The position numbers and the translations under genes are program-made. 64,000 bases of DNA, taken from contig OY821750.1 in assembly GCA_963682055.1 (NCBI GenBank), forward strand, positions 9,178,501 to 9,242,500, written 5' to 3'. Numbering within the stretch: position 1 is the stretch's first letter; every line of letters begins with the position of its first letter. The stretch comes from Primula veris (taxonomy: Eukaryota; Streptophyta; Magnoliopsida; Ericales; Primulaceae). Below, in pieces: positions 45,562 through 57,690 of the stretch. The notes under the pieces are model-generated. The model ran no database searches. It was not told where the DNA came from and saw only the letters and a program-made list of their open reading frames with translations.

Positions 45562-46027
45562 AGTAAAAGGTCGAGAAAAGACTGAGAGTTGCACTGATAT
45601 TATATTAACTTTATCTAAATTTTTCATTGCTATGCGACTTCCTTTAAACCAACTCATTAATAGGGCTCGAAGAAAATCCGAAATAAAAAATGCGATCCGA
45701 CTCCGATCCTTAAAATCTGATTTGAAAATTATATTGGATATACTCAATCCGAGTCATATGGTTTTAGAATCCGAAAAGTCAAAAACTAAAATAATCCGAA
45801 AACCAACCGAAATAATATAAATACTCCATAGATCCTGTCATATATATTAGATATCGTTTGGATTAATTAATTTCATGTAGCTTTTATTTCATTGACACGT
45901 CCATGTATTATATGAAATACATCTCTCACTCGAAGAAAATGTTTGAATGTTGACTGACGTTGTGTTACTATTCAAAAGTTCAAGCGTTCATGGTTAATTT
46001 GTCGAAGGAATAATAGCAGAATAGTCC
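45562..46027. other. Intergenic, truncated TAGGG-type end
   Basis: At 45661 'TAGGGCTCGAAGAAAATCCG' resembles the left end at 18554. The following 150 bp repeat 'AATCCGA' and 'TCCGATC' blocks, but no right end is found. No gene is seen. Confidence 0.35.
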
Positions 46028-46466
46028 TACATGTTCCGGAGTATTGCAGATCAGTCCCTACAGTTTCTGTAAGTCACATATTCAGTCCGACAGAATCATA
46101 TATCTTATTCATACAAGTTTTAACTCGCTTTTAGGTGACATGCATGGGTTATAATAGCCATTTTTCATCAAAATAAACCATCTATCATGTGATATACCTC
46201 CTAAACAAGAAATTTTTGGTTTTATTCTTGATTATCATGCAATTTCTACGTTTTATACAAATAAAAATTATGTACCGTTCTCATGTTATGTTGGTGAAGG
46301 TCGATAGAACAAATTAGCCAAAACTTTTAAAAGTTTTATACTCAATCTCCACGATTGATATCCCGATCTCCGAGCAAAAAAACTCAATCTTCAAGCGAGA
46401 GATGGTCCAAATGCTCTGTCTAAACGATTTATTTTTGGGGTTTTATCAAGTAAAGTGCCGATAACG

Positions 46467-46725
46467 TGTTGTAAGCAAATTAGCTCAATAGTAATGTAGA
46501 TGCGATACTCAATGTAAAAAAGGTATAGAAAAGTATAGATGGAGAAGAGAGCTCGTTATATTCATATAATATGTGTGTGTACCTCATCTAAAGAGGAGGC
46601 TCAACCTTTATATAGTGATAGGTTGAAACCGTTACAAGTATTACATTATGGCAAAAGACCGTAACCGCTAAGGCACATATTATATATTAAGTCTCATAAA
46701 CATCCACACAATATGAGTTACAATA
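46467..46725 (-). repeat. Left LTR of the tandem Copia remnant
   Basis: Starts TGTTGTAAGCAAATTAGC and ends GAGTTACAATA, where CAACA is expected; it is followed by CTCCCC, the polypurine-tract complement. It is preceded by 'GTGCCGATAACG', the primer-binding side, showing that another unit once continued to the left. Confidence 0.85.
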
Positions 46726-46959
46726 CTCCCCTTGGATGTGCGAAATAGACTTTACCTCACTTGAACTTCTCAATCCTCACGTAAATGTGCAAATTTTGTT
46801 GTTAAAGTCAATGTTCATTCGCAGATGCCAACACGTAAAACCTCAAGTCCGGAAAACCCGATGAGTGACAAAACCGGATCATAGAAAAAAATGGTGTTGC
46901 CGAATGGAGTGGGCCGAAAACACTATACAAGTACATGAATGAACTGACTAGAATATTCG

Positions 46960-47525
46960 TGCCTCGTTAAAACCTTGTCAAGAAAACCCAGTGGGAAAAA
47001 ACTTGGTCGAATGACAAAAGAGTAGACAACTGTCAGTAGTACCGGGAAAATAACCATACACGGTGTGCCTCATTAAAACCTTGTTAGAGAAAACCCTGTG
47101 GGACAAAACCCTAATCGAAGGACAAAATAGTGAACAATGGATAGAGGTATACAACTGGATACTCCCCCTGATTTGGCCAATACTTAGTGAGAACGGGATT
47201 TGAAATGTGTCTCATAAAAAAACCTTGTCAAGGTAAACCCTATGGGACAAACTTTTGAACTAAGGACAAAAAGAGTACACAAGCATTCGACAGGATCCTC
47301 CCCCTCACTTGAACACGACAGGTTGCGGAAATTTTGACTAGGTAGTAATAAGCATTCATCAGGATGCAATGATTCATCTTAAACATAAAATGTCTCAACA
47401 TAACTGAGATAGCTTACGAAAACCTTAACGAATGTGTGATTGATTGTGCCTTGTTAAAAACCTGGCCAAGGTTAACCCATTGAGATAAATCCTTGTTTTA
47501 AGGACAAATGAGTACACTCACAAGT
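46960..47525. repeat. Four copies of the Copia 3'-UTR module
   Basis: Near 46961, 47065, 47208 and 47450, units contain 'AAAACCTTGTCAAGAAAACC', 'CAGTGGGAAAAAAC' and 'TCGAATGACAAAAGAGTA' variants. The 'GACAGGATGCTCC' and 'TCACTTGCACACGAC' type strings follow, as in the other members. Confidence 0.82.
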
Positions 47526-48785
47526 GTTTACCCACACGAGTATTTATCATGATGCGCTCTTTCACTTGCATACGGCTGAAGGCAAGGATTTTCGCTAAGT
47601 AGTCATACAAGATAGATAAGCATGCATCGGGATGCTCCTCCTAACTTGCACACAAGTGGATGGAAGGATTTCGTATTTTTAGAAATAGTACGAGCATTCG
47701 ACGGTATGCTTTATTTATAGATGCACACACCTGAGTGCTGTTAAAATTCACACATCTGATGGAATAAGAACGAGCATTCGACAGGATGCTTTTGTACTTC
47801 ATATGTTAATATTTAGTTTTGCGAAATATGCTCAATGGCATAATCTAATCATGTGTATGTTGATCGATAACAGCAACTTGCCCTCAAATATGACAATTGC
47901 TTCACCTAGGCCGTCAGACAGATACATGTACTTCATATATGGCTAATAATAGTTCGAAGCCATATACACTCTCTAGTCGTCTCATATAGTACGAGTAGAT
48001 ATGAGTGATTCATTTGGAGTCTTACCAATGTCTCCAAGATATCGCCATATTCCTAATGGTAAAGACATAACCATGGTAGGAATATCACTTATGCGGGTCT
48101 GATAAGTAACCGGCATCGGTATAACCGAAAAGAATGGTGTTAAGTCAAGTACCAAAGTGGGAAGATACACTCGATAATGCAAAAGGGATAAGACAATCCC
48201 TCATCCATAATTACCTTAACGTAATGGGAAAATGTCTTTAATGCCATTTGGGTGGCAGCGTGTTAGCAAGATGTTGTGTCGAGCTAGACAATTCACAGCA
48301 GACGAGATGTTCGTCCTAGAACATCAGACCAGTTATAGAATAGTCCTACATGTTCCGGAGTATTACAGATCAGTCCCTACAGTTTCTGTAAGTCACTATT
48401 CAGTCCGACAGAATCATATATCTTATTCATACAAGTTTTAACTCGTTTTTAAGTGACATACATGGGTTATAATAGCCATTTTTCATCAAAATAAACCATC
48501 TATCATGTGATATACATTCTAAACAAGAAATTTTCGGTTCTATTCTTGGTTAATCATGCAATTTCTACGTTTTATACAAATAAAAATTATGTACCGTTCT
48601 CATGTTTTGCTGGTCAAGGTCGATAGAACAAATTAGCCAAAACTTTCAAAAGTTTTATACTCAATCTCCACGATTGATATCATGATCTCCGAGCAAAAAA
48701 CCTCAATCTTCATTCGAGAAATGGTCCAAATGCTCTGTCTAAACGATTTATTTTGGGGGTTTTTTCAAGCAAAGTGTGGATAACG

Positions 48786-49045
48786 TGTTGTAAGCGAATT
48801 AGATCAACGGTAATGTAGATGCGATACTCAATGGAAAAAGGTATAGAAAAGTATAGAGGGAGAAGAGAGCTCATCATATTCATATAATATGTGTGTGTAC
48901 CTCATCTAAATAGGAGGCTCAACCTTTATATAGTGATAGGTTGAAACCGTTACAAGTATTACATTATGGCAAAAGACCATAACCGCTAAGCCACTAATTA
49001 CATTCATAAAGTCTCATAAACATGTACACAATATGAGTTACAACA
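48786..49045 (-). repeat. Right LTR of the tandem Copia remnant
   Basis: 260 bp, TGTTGTAAGCGAATTAG to GAGTTACAACA. Both ends are intact, and it is preceded on the plus strand by 'GTGTGGATAACG'. Confidence 0.85.
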
Positions 49046-49939
49046 ATATATGAATATCATCATCTTATTTTTTACATATATAAATATAAACATACATATA
49101 TATGCAATTATAAATATATAATGAAGGGAAATTGGGTGTTTTGATTAGTAAGGAATTGTCTCGATTCTTTTATTGGATTTGGGTTCTTCGATGTTGCGGA
49201 TTCAATGGTGGTGTTATTTTGGCCGATCGAAATGTGTGGCAGAGTGTGGTGGGGATTAAAAAAATGGTGGAAGAGTTGTTGATTAGGTTAGTGATGGGTA
49301 AGACGTTGGATTTTGCGGGCAGTGGTTGTGACGGATATGAACTTCCGTACGGAGGCGGAGATGGTGGCTGGGGCCCAACTGCAGCAGAGGTGGTGGTTAG
49401 CGATGGCAATGTGTTGGAGGCGATGGGGTGTGTTTATTATCGTTGTTTTCATTGTTGAGTTTTTGTTTTCCTGGTTTAGGCTATGTTTGTTAACAAATTT
49501 TTTGGTTCAAAATCATATTTAAAAAATCTGTTTTGAGAATCCACTGAAAAGATAGATTTTAAAAATCTTGATTTTTTAGATTTTTCAGCCTAAAAATCAG
49601 ATTTTGAGAAGCTAAATAATATGACTTGCCAAACACACACATATTTTTAAAATCTACAATTCAAAAATCTACTTAAAAAAATCTATTGCCAAACGTATCA
49701 TAAGAGCATATCATGTTTATATTACCTTTCAATATTCTATAGATCAAACAATATTCATAATCGCTATTTTCTGTTTCTTTTTGGAATTATTTGTTTATTT
49801 TCCTTATTTCTTACGTTAAGATTGAGAGGAATTTGTAGTAGCATTCAAGGTTGAGGATTGCGGTTCAAAGTTCATAGTTCATGTTTGTATGTATGCATAT
49901 GTTTATACTTAGTAATCGTCTCATATGCGTTACGTGTGT

Positions 49940-50490
49940 GGGACACGTAATGCAATAAAAATATATAAAATATGTATAGTTATGATATAAATATGTGGAT
50001 AATAAAAAAAACATAGTTTAAGATTTAAAAAAATATTTGACTGTGAAAGAGTGATAAATAGTTTTATTAATTTTTACTTTTTATATTTTTATGGGAGTAT
50101 GGTATTATTGTAATTAATATAAAGGTGTAGGAGTATTTTTGAATTTTTTTTTGGCTAAATTGGGCAGACTCATTTGACTTGGGTTGACTTATTATAATAA
50201 AACGAAGTAATCGTGCCACACGCATTGCTTTTACAGCACGTAATGCAATAAAAATATAGAAAATATGTATAGTTATGATATAAATATGTGGATAATAAAA
50301 AAAAATATAGTTTAAGATTTAAAAAAATGTTTGATTGTTAAATAGGGATAAATAGTTTTATTAGTTTTTAATTTTTATATTTTTATGAGAGTATGATATT
50401 ATTGTAATTAGTATAAATGTGTAGGGGTATTTTTGAAAAAAAAAGTGGCTAAATTGTGCAGACTCATTTAACTTGGGTTGACTTATTATA
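49940..50490. repeat. Tandem duplication of about 290 bp
   Basis: Two copies share 'CACGTAATGCAATAAAAATA', 'GTATAGTTATGATATAAATA', 'TTTATATTTTTATG' and 'GACTTGGGTTGACTTATTAT'. The first runs to about 50200 and the second begins near 50234. They have a few substitutions and small indels. Confidence 0.87.
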
Positions 50491-50649
50491 TATGTTTATA
50501 TGTATATCCATGTAATAAAAGAATTTAAACAGGGATATTTTGGTAAAATACAACTTTTTATCAAAAAAAATAACGGAAGGTACTGATTTACAGAAAACAC
50601 GTAGTTTGGGGTACAAAATCACAGAAAACTTATAGTTTATGGTACAAAA

Positions 50650-51010
50650 CTGCAAAAACCCATTTCTTATCTTTCATACCATGTTTTACAAACTTAATAA
50701 TCTTTTTTGGTAATTCATACCCTATTCTCTTTAAATCGATAGCTCATACTTCATTTTTTTTTGTATCTAGTACCATTTTTTAAAAACTTCACTTCTTTTT
50801 TAATATTTCATACCATTTCCCTAAGATAGTAGACTTTTATTTAATATAATTCTTACCCATTTTGTCCACTATCATATATCTTTTTTTTAAACTTCATACC
50901 CATTTTCTCAAACTTTGTACTTCGATTTTTTAAAGTCAAACACACTTTTTTACTATGCCATTTTTTTTTTTCAAGTTCATGCCTTATGCCTTTATAGTTT
51001 CCATCATTTT
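50650..51010. repeat. Degenerate 'TTCATACC' T-rich repeat array
   Basis: About a dozen imperfect units such as 'TTTCATACCATGTTTTA', 'CTTCATACCCATTTTCTC' and 'TTCATACCATTTCCCTAA' separated by T runs. The same style occurs at 53880-53950 and 59150-59560. Confidence 0.65.
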
Positions 51011-51529
51011 TTTTTTTTTTTACTTTTAACCCAATTTGTTATTGTTCAGTCCCATTATTTTTAGGTCATACTTATCTTTTAAGGTTATTTATCACAAGCA
51101 CACCTCACAATGTTCACACAAGTCATATACAATATAACATCTATACAGTCCTATGCTCGGAATCAGTAAAAAATATTACTATATAGAAGTTATTTTTACT
51201 TGGAGGTGCTTATATAAAAAATAAATCAAAATAATAATTGAAATATATATTTTGCATGATATAAGATACATGTATACATTGTTTAACTAAGCATAACAAA
51301 TATTTAGAAGGCAAGTACGTCTATTTACGTTAACTAGGCTTATACGAATGTTGTGTAGTGTAGTGTTCTGATCTTGTTCGAGACCTAACATGCCAGAGCC
51401 TTAAGCTTTTGAGCATTAATTCTTTATTTAGTCTCATGGTATGTGTGGAAGGAAAGGAATGAGCGGGTTGAATTGGCTTGACCTAGTATTAAAAAAAAAA
51501 CTGAACCGGTAAAATATTGGTTGTACCAA

Positions 51530-51902
51530 AGTTCGGGTTTCTATGATTTTTGTATCCTAAATTGTTGTTCTTTTCTCGATATTACCCTAAATTCTTATTT
51601 TTCTTTTTTAATACCTTGAATTCAAGTTTTTTCTCTATTTTGAACTTTTTTTGTTCATTTTGATGCCTTTAATTCTCAAATATTTCTTATTTGGTACCTT
51701 GAATTCTCAATTATTTTCTTGTTTAGTATCTTAAATTCAATTAATCTGATGTCACGTATCACATAATTGGACAAAATAGTTCAAAATAGAAAAAGAACTT
51801 AAATTCAGGGTACTAAACAAGAAAAATAAGACTTCAGGGTACTAATCGGAAAAACAACAATAATTCAGGGTAAAAAAATGCTAAACCCTCCCCCCCCCCC
51901 CC
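51530..51902. repeat. Inverted array of 'TACCTTGAATTC' units with C14
   Basis: The left half repeats 'TACCTTGAATTC' and 'TATCTTAAATTC'; the right half has the complements 'TTAAATTCAGGGTACTAAAC' and 'AATTCAGGGTA'. The two halves flank 'GATGTCACGTATCAC'. C14 at 51889-51902 closes the array. Confidence 0.7.
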
Positions 51903-53319
51903 ATAGTTCGAAGAAATAGATCATTTATACTGCATTAAAGAAAAATATTAGACATTGTAGTGATATTGATAATGGTTTGGCCTATTAATCATTTTGTAAT
52001 GTTAAGTTGGCTGGATAAATAGATAATTCATCCTACATAAAAATAAAAATAAAAGTACAACACGGTCTTATTAACTCCCTCGTCTTTATTTCCACTTTAA
52101 CATTTTGACCACTTCAACACAATCCTAATTCCTTTGTAATAGTAATACAGTACTATTACACTTTTTTTTTTTCTTTTTTTGAAACAAGTGTCACTTTCAT
52201 GCAAAACATAACTCTGTACCAGTCAACAAACGATATTCCAACCGGTAATATTACTCGTCCTATATGGCTCATATCACCGACCTTTAATTTATGGTCCATT
52301 TATGACCCCAAAAAAGAAGAAGAAGAGGGGGTTGGCAGTTGCTAACGAATATGGCATAATAATGTGTTTGTTTGCAGATTGAGAAGTAATTAACCAACCA
52401 AAAATTTCTCATAGGGAGACTATGTCACCTTGTATTTTTCTTTTGGCCATTGCATGATCCGTTGGCTCTGCTGTTCTATCTGTCAATATGTTTGGTGCTA
52501 AGCTTGTTTATGCGGGTGTCAAAATTTACATAAACTACTAAATTAAGTTAAATAAAAAAATAAGAGTTGTTTAGTCATCGTTTTTAACATATTTTAGTAA
52601 AAATATATGACTGATAATTAAAAAAAAATCTGAATTATGAAGGGTGCAATCGTTTCTAATGGTCTGTACTGCTTCCTTGTAATTAAATTTAAGTGTTGAC
52701 TATGTGACTGTGAGCTACGTACTAGTATATAGTTTGAGTGGTGAGAATGGCGGTGGGGTGTTGACCTTTTAAACATTAGTACTCTTAAATTTGTTTTCCA
52801 TGGGAAGGATGGACTTGAGGATGAAGAATTAGCATACCGATTCTCTTTTTGTCCTTTCCATTTCTAGTTCAAGAGAAAGAGGAAGTGCTGCAACAAACCA
52901 AGTAGTTAATTTTTTTTGAAATCAAATAGATTTTTTATTCTATTCTACTTTAATTTAAATTAATAATAATAAATTTCGAAATTAGGAATATATATAAAGG
53001 AAAAATGGGTGAAGTGGGGAAAAAACAACTCTGTTTGATTTGTTTGTCGGTAAATTTTGGATTGCTACCTTATTTACAGATTAATTAAGTATTGGTGTAT
53101 GAAACTGAAACTAATTAATGATTGATCAATTTCCCCTAACTAACCAATAAAAATCTAAAGAATAGGAAAAAAAATTCAAAAAATAAAAATAAAAAAATGC
53201 CAAGAAAAAAATTTTAAAAAAAAGGCAAAACACCGAAAAAACACGAATAAAATTTTAAAAATCCCAAAAAATCTAAAATCAACAAAAATCCAAAAATGAA
53301 AATAATAATAATAACAATA

Positions 53320-53510
53320 TGAGTCGTTTTAATTCATTTAAAAAACAGTCTGAGTCATTTTAAGTCATTTTAAAAATAGTATGAGTTTAATTAATTTTAA
53401 AAACAGTCTGAGTCATTTTAAGTAAATTTTAAAAACAGTCTGAGTCATTTTAAAAACAATCTGAGTAATTTTAAAAAACGGTCTGAGCTGTTTTAGGCCA
53501 TTTTAGTCCA
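53320..53510. repeat. Minisatellite, 'ACAGTCTGAGTCATTTTAA'
   Basis: Seven to eight imperfect units of 19-30 bp with the core 'CAGTCTGAGTCATTTTA', interspersed with extra 'AGTCATTTTAAA' pieces. Confidence 0.8.
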
Positions 53511-53953
53511 AATTTTTTTTGTCCCCTTATAGAATAAAATAAAATAATATTATAAAGTATATATCTCGTTTTATTAAATTGAAGGGGCGCACAATGACAA
53601 AAAAAGTAAAACTCCACAACATATTAACAAAGCATATATCTCAAACTATTTCTTCCAAAAATGTAATACTCGCTAAAATACTCAAAAAACCCAAAATAAC
53701 TATTAAATTTTTTATCTTTTTAAACCACAAAATATATATTTAAAAATAAAAATAAAAATATGTTCAATTATATATAAAAAAAAATCTAACTTTATGAAAA
53801 AATAACTGTTCATTGAAAATCGGGTTTTAACCGAAAAACGATGCATTTAACAGAAAAATGTTTGTTTTCATCGAAAAGCAGCTTTATATTCATACCCATT
53901 TTTTCTCTTTTCATATCTTTCTTTTAAAACTTCATAGTCTTATCTTCGTATTT

Positions 53954-54262
53954 TGTAGAATCCACAACCTGGTGGATTAATAGTAGCTGATTATGCAGAT
54001 GATCGCAGTTTAAGTCGTGATCGACTTATATATATAGAGAGAGAAAAACTTATTTATTAATAATCGGAAAACTTAATGACAAAAATAGAGTTCTGGTCCC
54101 TTTTATAGGTGACCTCTATAGTTTACAAATATTATAAAATTGGATTGCAATTAGAAAAAGTAACACATTAGTCTTTTATCTACTATCTGGGCTTTGTAGT
54201 TTACTGTATAGTTCAATTAAGTCATGTGTAACCTAAAATGTAACAAATTAGTCCAAAACACA
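53954..54262 (-). repeat. 3' LTR of the third Copia
   Basis: 309 bp beginning TGTAGAATCCACAACCTGG and ending AGTCCAAAACACA. It aligns to 58821-59123 throughout. Confidence 0.82.
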
Positions 54263-54792
54263 AAAATACTGTCACGCCCCAAAATCCATAAACACGGATA
54301 TCGAGGCATGACCTTTTTAAATAAAAGGAAAACGAAACCTGTTGGTACGAAATTTAAAATTTGAAAAGAAAACATTTGCAAGCTAATGGAACAATTAAAT
54401 GAATATAATAAACGGTTTGCCAAACGCGGCTACAAGACAGGATTTATAAAAGTTAAAAATAATGAACGAATGAATTTGCCCGTAGGCTACAACCTCAAAA
54501 ACAATTTAATTAAAAAGAAAGGAAAAGCCCGAACCCATGTGATGCCTTGCTAAAGCTCTAAATCATACGCTTCAACCTAAGTTGTACCTGAAATACAAAA
54601 TTGTAACGGTGAGTCCCACGCACATAACTAGACGGGATGACACCACAAACACCGTCACTCCATCCCATAAATGCAAGAGCTCACAAATTCTACAACTACG
54701 GTAATCGATGTATAAGAAGAAATATAATGACATTCTACAACGGGATAAATTAAATAAATTAGATAACATCAACGCACATATATAGCATACAT

Positions 54793-55155
54793 GGAGCTCT
54801 CACGCCACCTAACCCAGTCCGTAAGGTAGGTCATTCCATATCCCTTCGGCCGTCTTCTGTCCCCAGAATTAGGGAGAGACAGAGACCATTGCAACATAAA
54901 AGTAGATTTATAGTGCGCACTTGGACCTCTCACGCCACTCGTCCCAGTCCGTAAGACGAGTCATTCCCTATCCCTTCGGCCGTCTTATGCCCCCAGAATT
55001 AGGGAGAGACATAGACCATTGCTAACATAAAATAAATATAGTGCACACTGGGACCTCTCACGCCACCTACCCCAGTCCGTAAGGTAGGTCATTCCCTATC
55101 CCCTCAGCCGTCTTCTGTCCCCGAAATTAAGGAGAGACAGAAACCATTGCCACTA
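54793..55155. repeat. Three 128-130-bp tandem units in the gypsy-type LTR
   Basis: Units start at 54793, 54923 and 55051 with 'GGACCTCTCACGCCAC'. They share 'CAGTCCGTAAG', 'CCCTTCGGCCGTCTTCTG' and 'AATTAGGGAGAGACAGA'. Within each, 'CCTAACCCAGTCCGTAAGG' and 'TAGGTCATTCC' form short inverted arms. Confidence 0.9.
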
Positions 55156-55726
55156 CAGCTAAATCACAAGGCCTCGGCCAATAATAATAAATCATCCAAT
55201 TAACACAATCTCATAAGTATATATATTAAGGCCTCGGCCAATAATATTATACTATTCAAATAACGCCATCTCATACGTCACTCAACGTAATACAACATAA
55301 CACATAACCACGTGTACTAAATTCACAACTAGCCAAACGCTATAACAACATAAAATCACTTTCAGGCATTTTAGCAAACACCTTGCATGCATAAACTACA
55401 ATTCACCATTATTCAACATAAATTTATCCAATTTCATCAATAATTATACAATCGCAATAATCAACGCATAAAACATGCAACCCATCCGAAATTAATATAA
55501 TTAACTCATCAAATTCTTCCATTCAAATAAGTGAATAAATCATACAACAATTAAACCCAATTAACAATTTATAAACCTAATTAAGATAAAAAGGCATAAA
55601 CCCCCAATTTCTAATAAACGCAAAACCAAAACCTAACATACACCCTCGTCTAATCGCAATGGATAACCCCCGTTACCTTAGCGTGTAGAGGAGATGATTC
55701 CGATAATAATCCGCTAACGTGGTTTT

Positions 55727-55796
55727 TCTTCTTCTTCTTCTTCTTCTTCTTCTTCTTCTTCTTCTTCTTCTTCTTCTTCTTCTTCTTTTTCTTCTT
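55727..55796. repeat. (TTC)n microsatellite
   Basis: More than 20 TTC/CTT units with one TTTTT interruption, inside the gypsy-type LTR. Confidence 0.92.
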
Positions 55797-56231
55797 CCTC
55801 GTCTTCTTCTTCTTCTCTTTTCTCTCTTTTTCTCTCTTGTTTTTAGGTTTACTGTTTTTGAAGAAAAGTGGGCTGATTTGGTTTAGAAAAAACTGTTTTT
55901 AGATAGTTTGTGGAAGCGAACTATTTGGTACCCAAAGTTCTAAAAGCTAACTCTTAATCCAAAAATATTGTTTTACTACTCAAAAATAACAAATCTTTAG
56001 AAACAAATCTATTGGGTCATTTTTATTAGTAAAATTAGTAACAGGTTTTTAAAATAAAGTTTTTTGGAAGAGTTTCGGTTTTTGGCTAAAAATTAGTCGA
56101 GTGACCTGTTTTTGGTAAAATTTGAATAAAACGTTTTTGGATAAATTAATTCCTAATAAAAATTACTTATAAAAATACGGGATGTTACAACTAACCCTCC
56201 TTAAAAGAATTTCGTCCCGAAATTTCCAACA

Positions 56232-56970
56232 TTAAACTATTAAACATTGGCATATTCAAAACTTTAGTAAACATATCAGCAAGATTATTAACAGAATAAG
56301 CATAAAGTAGATGAACAATTTTATTTAAAATCTTCTCCCTAATAAAATGACAATCTACCGCTATATGTTTTGACCTTTGATGATTAACAGGATTATTAGC
56401 AAGAGCTGGAGCAGATTTACTATCTGTATATAAAAGGACAGTTTTTTCATATTTTATACCAAAATCACTAATTAACCGAAGTAACCAAATAACCTCACAA
56501 GTTGTAGTAGCTAAAGCCCTATACTCAGCTTTAGCTGAGCTTCTTGAAACAGTGTTTTGTTTTTTTACTTTTCTATGAAACTAAAGAATCACCAATAAAA
56601 ATACAAAATCCAGTAACTAGTTTTCCGGTATCTACACATGCAGACCAATCTGAATCACTAAAAGCTTTAAGAATAAGATAAGAGTTTGAAGGAAAGTAAA
56701 TAGCTTGAGCAGAGTTATTTTGATATATCTGAGCAGCCTAATGGCTGCAGCATAATGAGATTTAGCAAGTGATGATAGATCTTGACTTAAAACATGAACA
56801 ACATAACTAATATCAGGTCTGGTAATAGTTAAGTAGAATAATCTACCAATCAACCTTTTGTACTTAGTCACATCTTCTAATAAATCATTAGCTTTGTAAG
56901 TAAACTTGTATTTAGTGTCCATTGGAATAGTAGAAGGTTTATTAGCTAATAAACTAGCTTCTTCTAACAA
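56232..56970 (-). pseudogene. Third Copia: RT end and RNase H fragments
   Basis: 56632-56970 encodes a fragment with YKRLIGRLFYLTITRPDISY, the RT to RNase H connection. Further on, in changing frames, come a YTDSKSAPALANNP-like RNase H stretch (about 56385-56425) and NLADMFTKVL (about 56260-56290). Frameshifts separate all of them. Confidence 0.8.
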
Positions 56971-57136
56971 TTCTAAGACATACTTTCTCTAACATACATG
57001 AATTCCACTTTTATTTCTAACTATTTCTAATCCTAAAAAATATTTAATAGTACCTAAATCTTTCAACTGAAATTTCTCATTCAAAAACTACTTGACCTGA
57101 CCAACTAAAACTGAACAAGTACTACCAATTAGAATG

Positions 57137-57690
57137 TCATCTACATATACTAGAAGTGGTAAAAAAATTACCATTTTTCTTATATGTAAACAAAGAATTA
57201 TCAGCTATGGATTGAGTAAAACCAAATAAAATGAGAGCATTGCTAAATCTGGAGGTTTGCTTTAAAACATAAAAAGACTTTTGTAATTTGCACACCAAAG
57301 ACTTATCATTTTGTTGAAAACCTGAAGGAACTAACATATAAACTTTCTCATCTAAATCTCCATTAAAAATGCATTATTAACATCAATCTGATATAAAAAC
57401 CAATTTTAAAAAAAAGCTAAAGCAATAAATAATCTTATAGTGGTCATCTTAGCAACAGGTGAGAAAGTAGCATCAAAATCCACCTCTTCAAGATGTGTGT
57501 AACCCTTTGCTACTGTCCTTGTATCTTTCTACTGTACCATCTGACATGTATTTAATCTTATATACCCACTTACAACCAATTGGTTGTTTATTAGAAGTCA
57601 ACTTAGTCAAAAACCAAGTATTGTTCTTTTCTAAAGCCTCTATTTCTTTTTTCATGTCTTCTTACCACATAGGATCATGTTGAATTGTTT
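57137..57690 (-). pseudogene. Third Copia: reverse transcriptase fragments
   Basis: Short frames with SGFQQNDKSLVCKLQKSFYV and LKQTSRF resemble the Copia '[13 protein letters not shown]' region. The polymerase aspartates fall in a damaged stretch near 57125-57140. Surrounding DNA to 57690 is RT-like but interrupted. Confidence 0.7.

Larger units (their letters stand above)
46028..49045 (-). mobile_element. Tandem Copia remnant: leader-LTR-internal-leader-LTR
   Basis: Two LTRs (46467-46725 and 48786-49045, about 94% alike by eye) enclose the 3'-UTR module copies and a decayed pol fragment (about 47800-48335). The fragment is joined directly to the leader. A second leader copy (46028-46466) lies outside the left LTR. 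It ends at the same point, 'GAATAGTCCTACATG', as the inner one (48337). The family is related to 10701-18259. All frames are broken. Confidence 0.82.
49046..53953. other. Gene-free AT-rich stretch with several local repeats
   Basis: No supported gene. 49132-49458 is an unassigned 108-residue open frame of higher GC. 49475-49700 has ends 'ATGTTTGTTAAC' and 'TTGCCAAACGTAT' with inverted 'AAAATCT' blocks. 50650-51010 carries degenerate 'TTCATACC' repeats. 51530-51900 is an inverted array of 'TACCTTGAATTC' and 'AATTCAGGGTA' ending in C14. 53320-53510 is a minisatellite. The remainder is unremarkable. Confidence 0.5.
54270..56229 (-). mobile_element. Gypsy-type LTR with adjacent polypurine segment
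   Basis: The LTR spans 54270-56189: on the minus strand TGTAACATCCCG to GGGGCGTGACA, both typical of Ty3/gypsy chromoviruses. Immediately before it on that strand is 'GAAATTCTTTTAAGGAGGG', the conserved polypurine-side sequence of such elements. Only about 40 bp of internal DNA remain before Copia RNase H sequence begins at about 56232, so it is a truncated 3' end. It lies between the third Copia's RNase H and 3' LTR. Confidence 0.7.

Noticed and set aside
49132..49458. 108-residue plus-strand open frame with higher GC
   Set aside because: No recognisable domain, no splice context, and an antisense frame of similar length overlaps it; it lies in repeat-rich DNA.
51530..51902. Inverted array as a DNA transposon
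   Set aside because: No defined termini or target duplication; it looks like a decayed simple-sequence palindrome.
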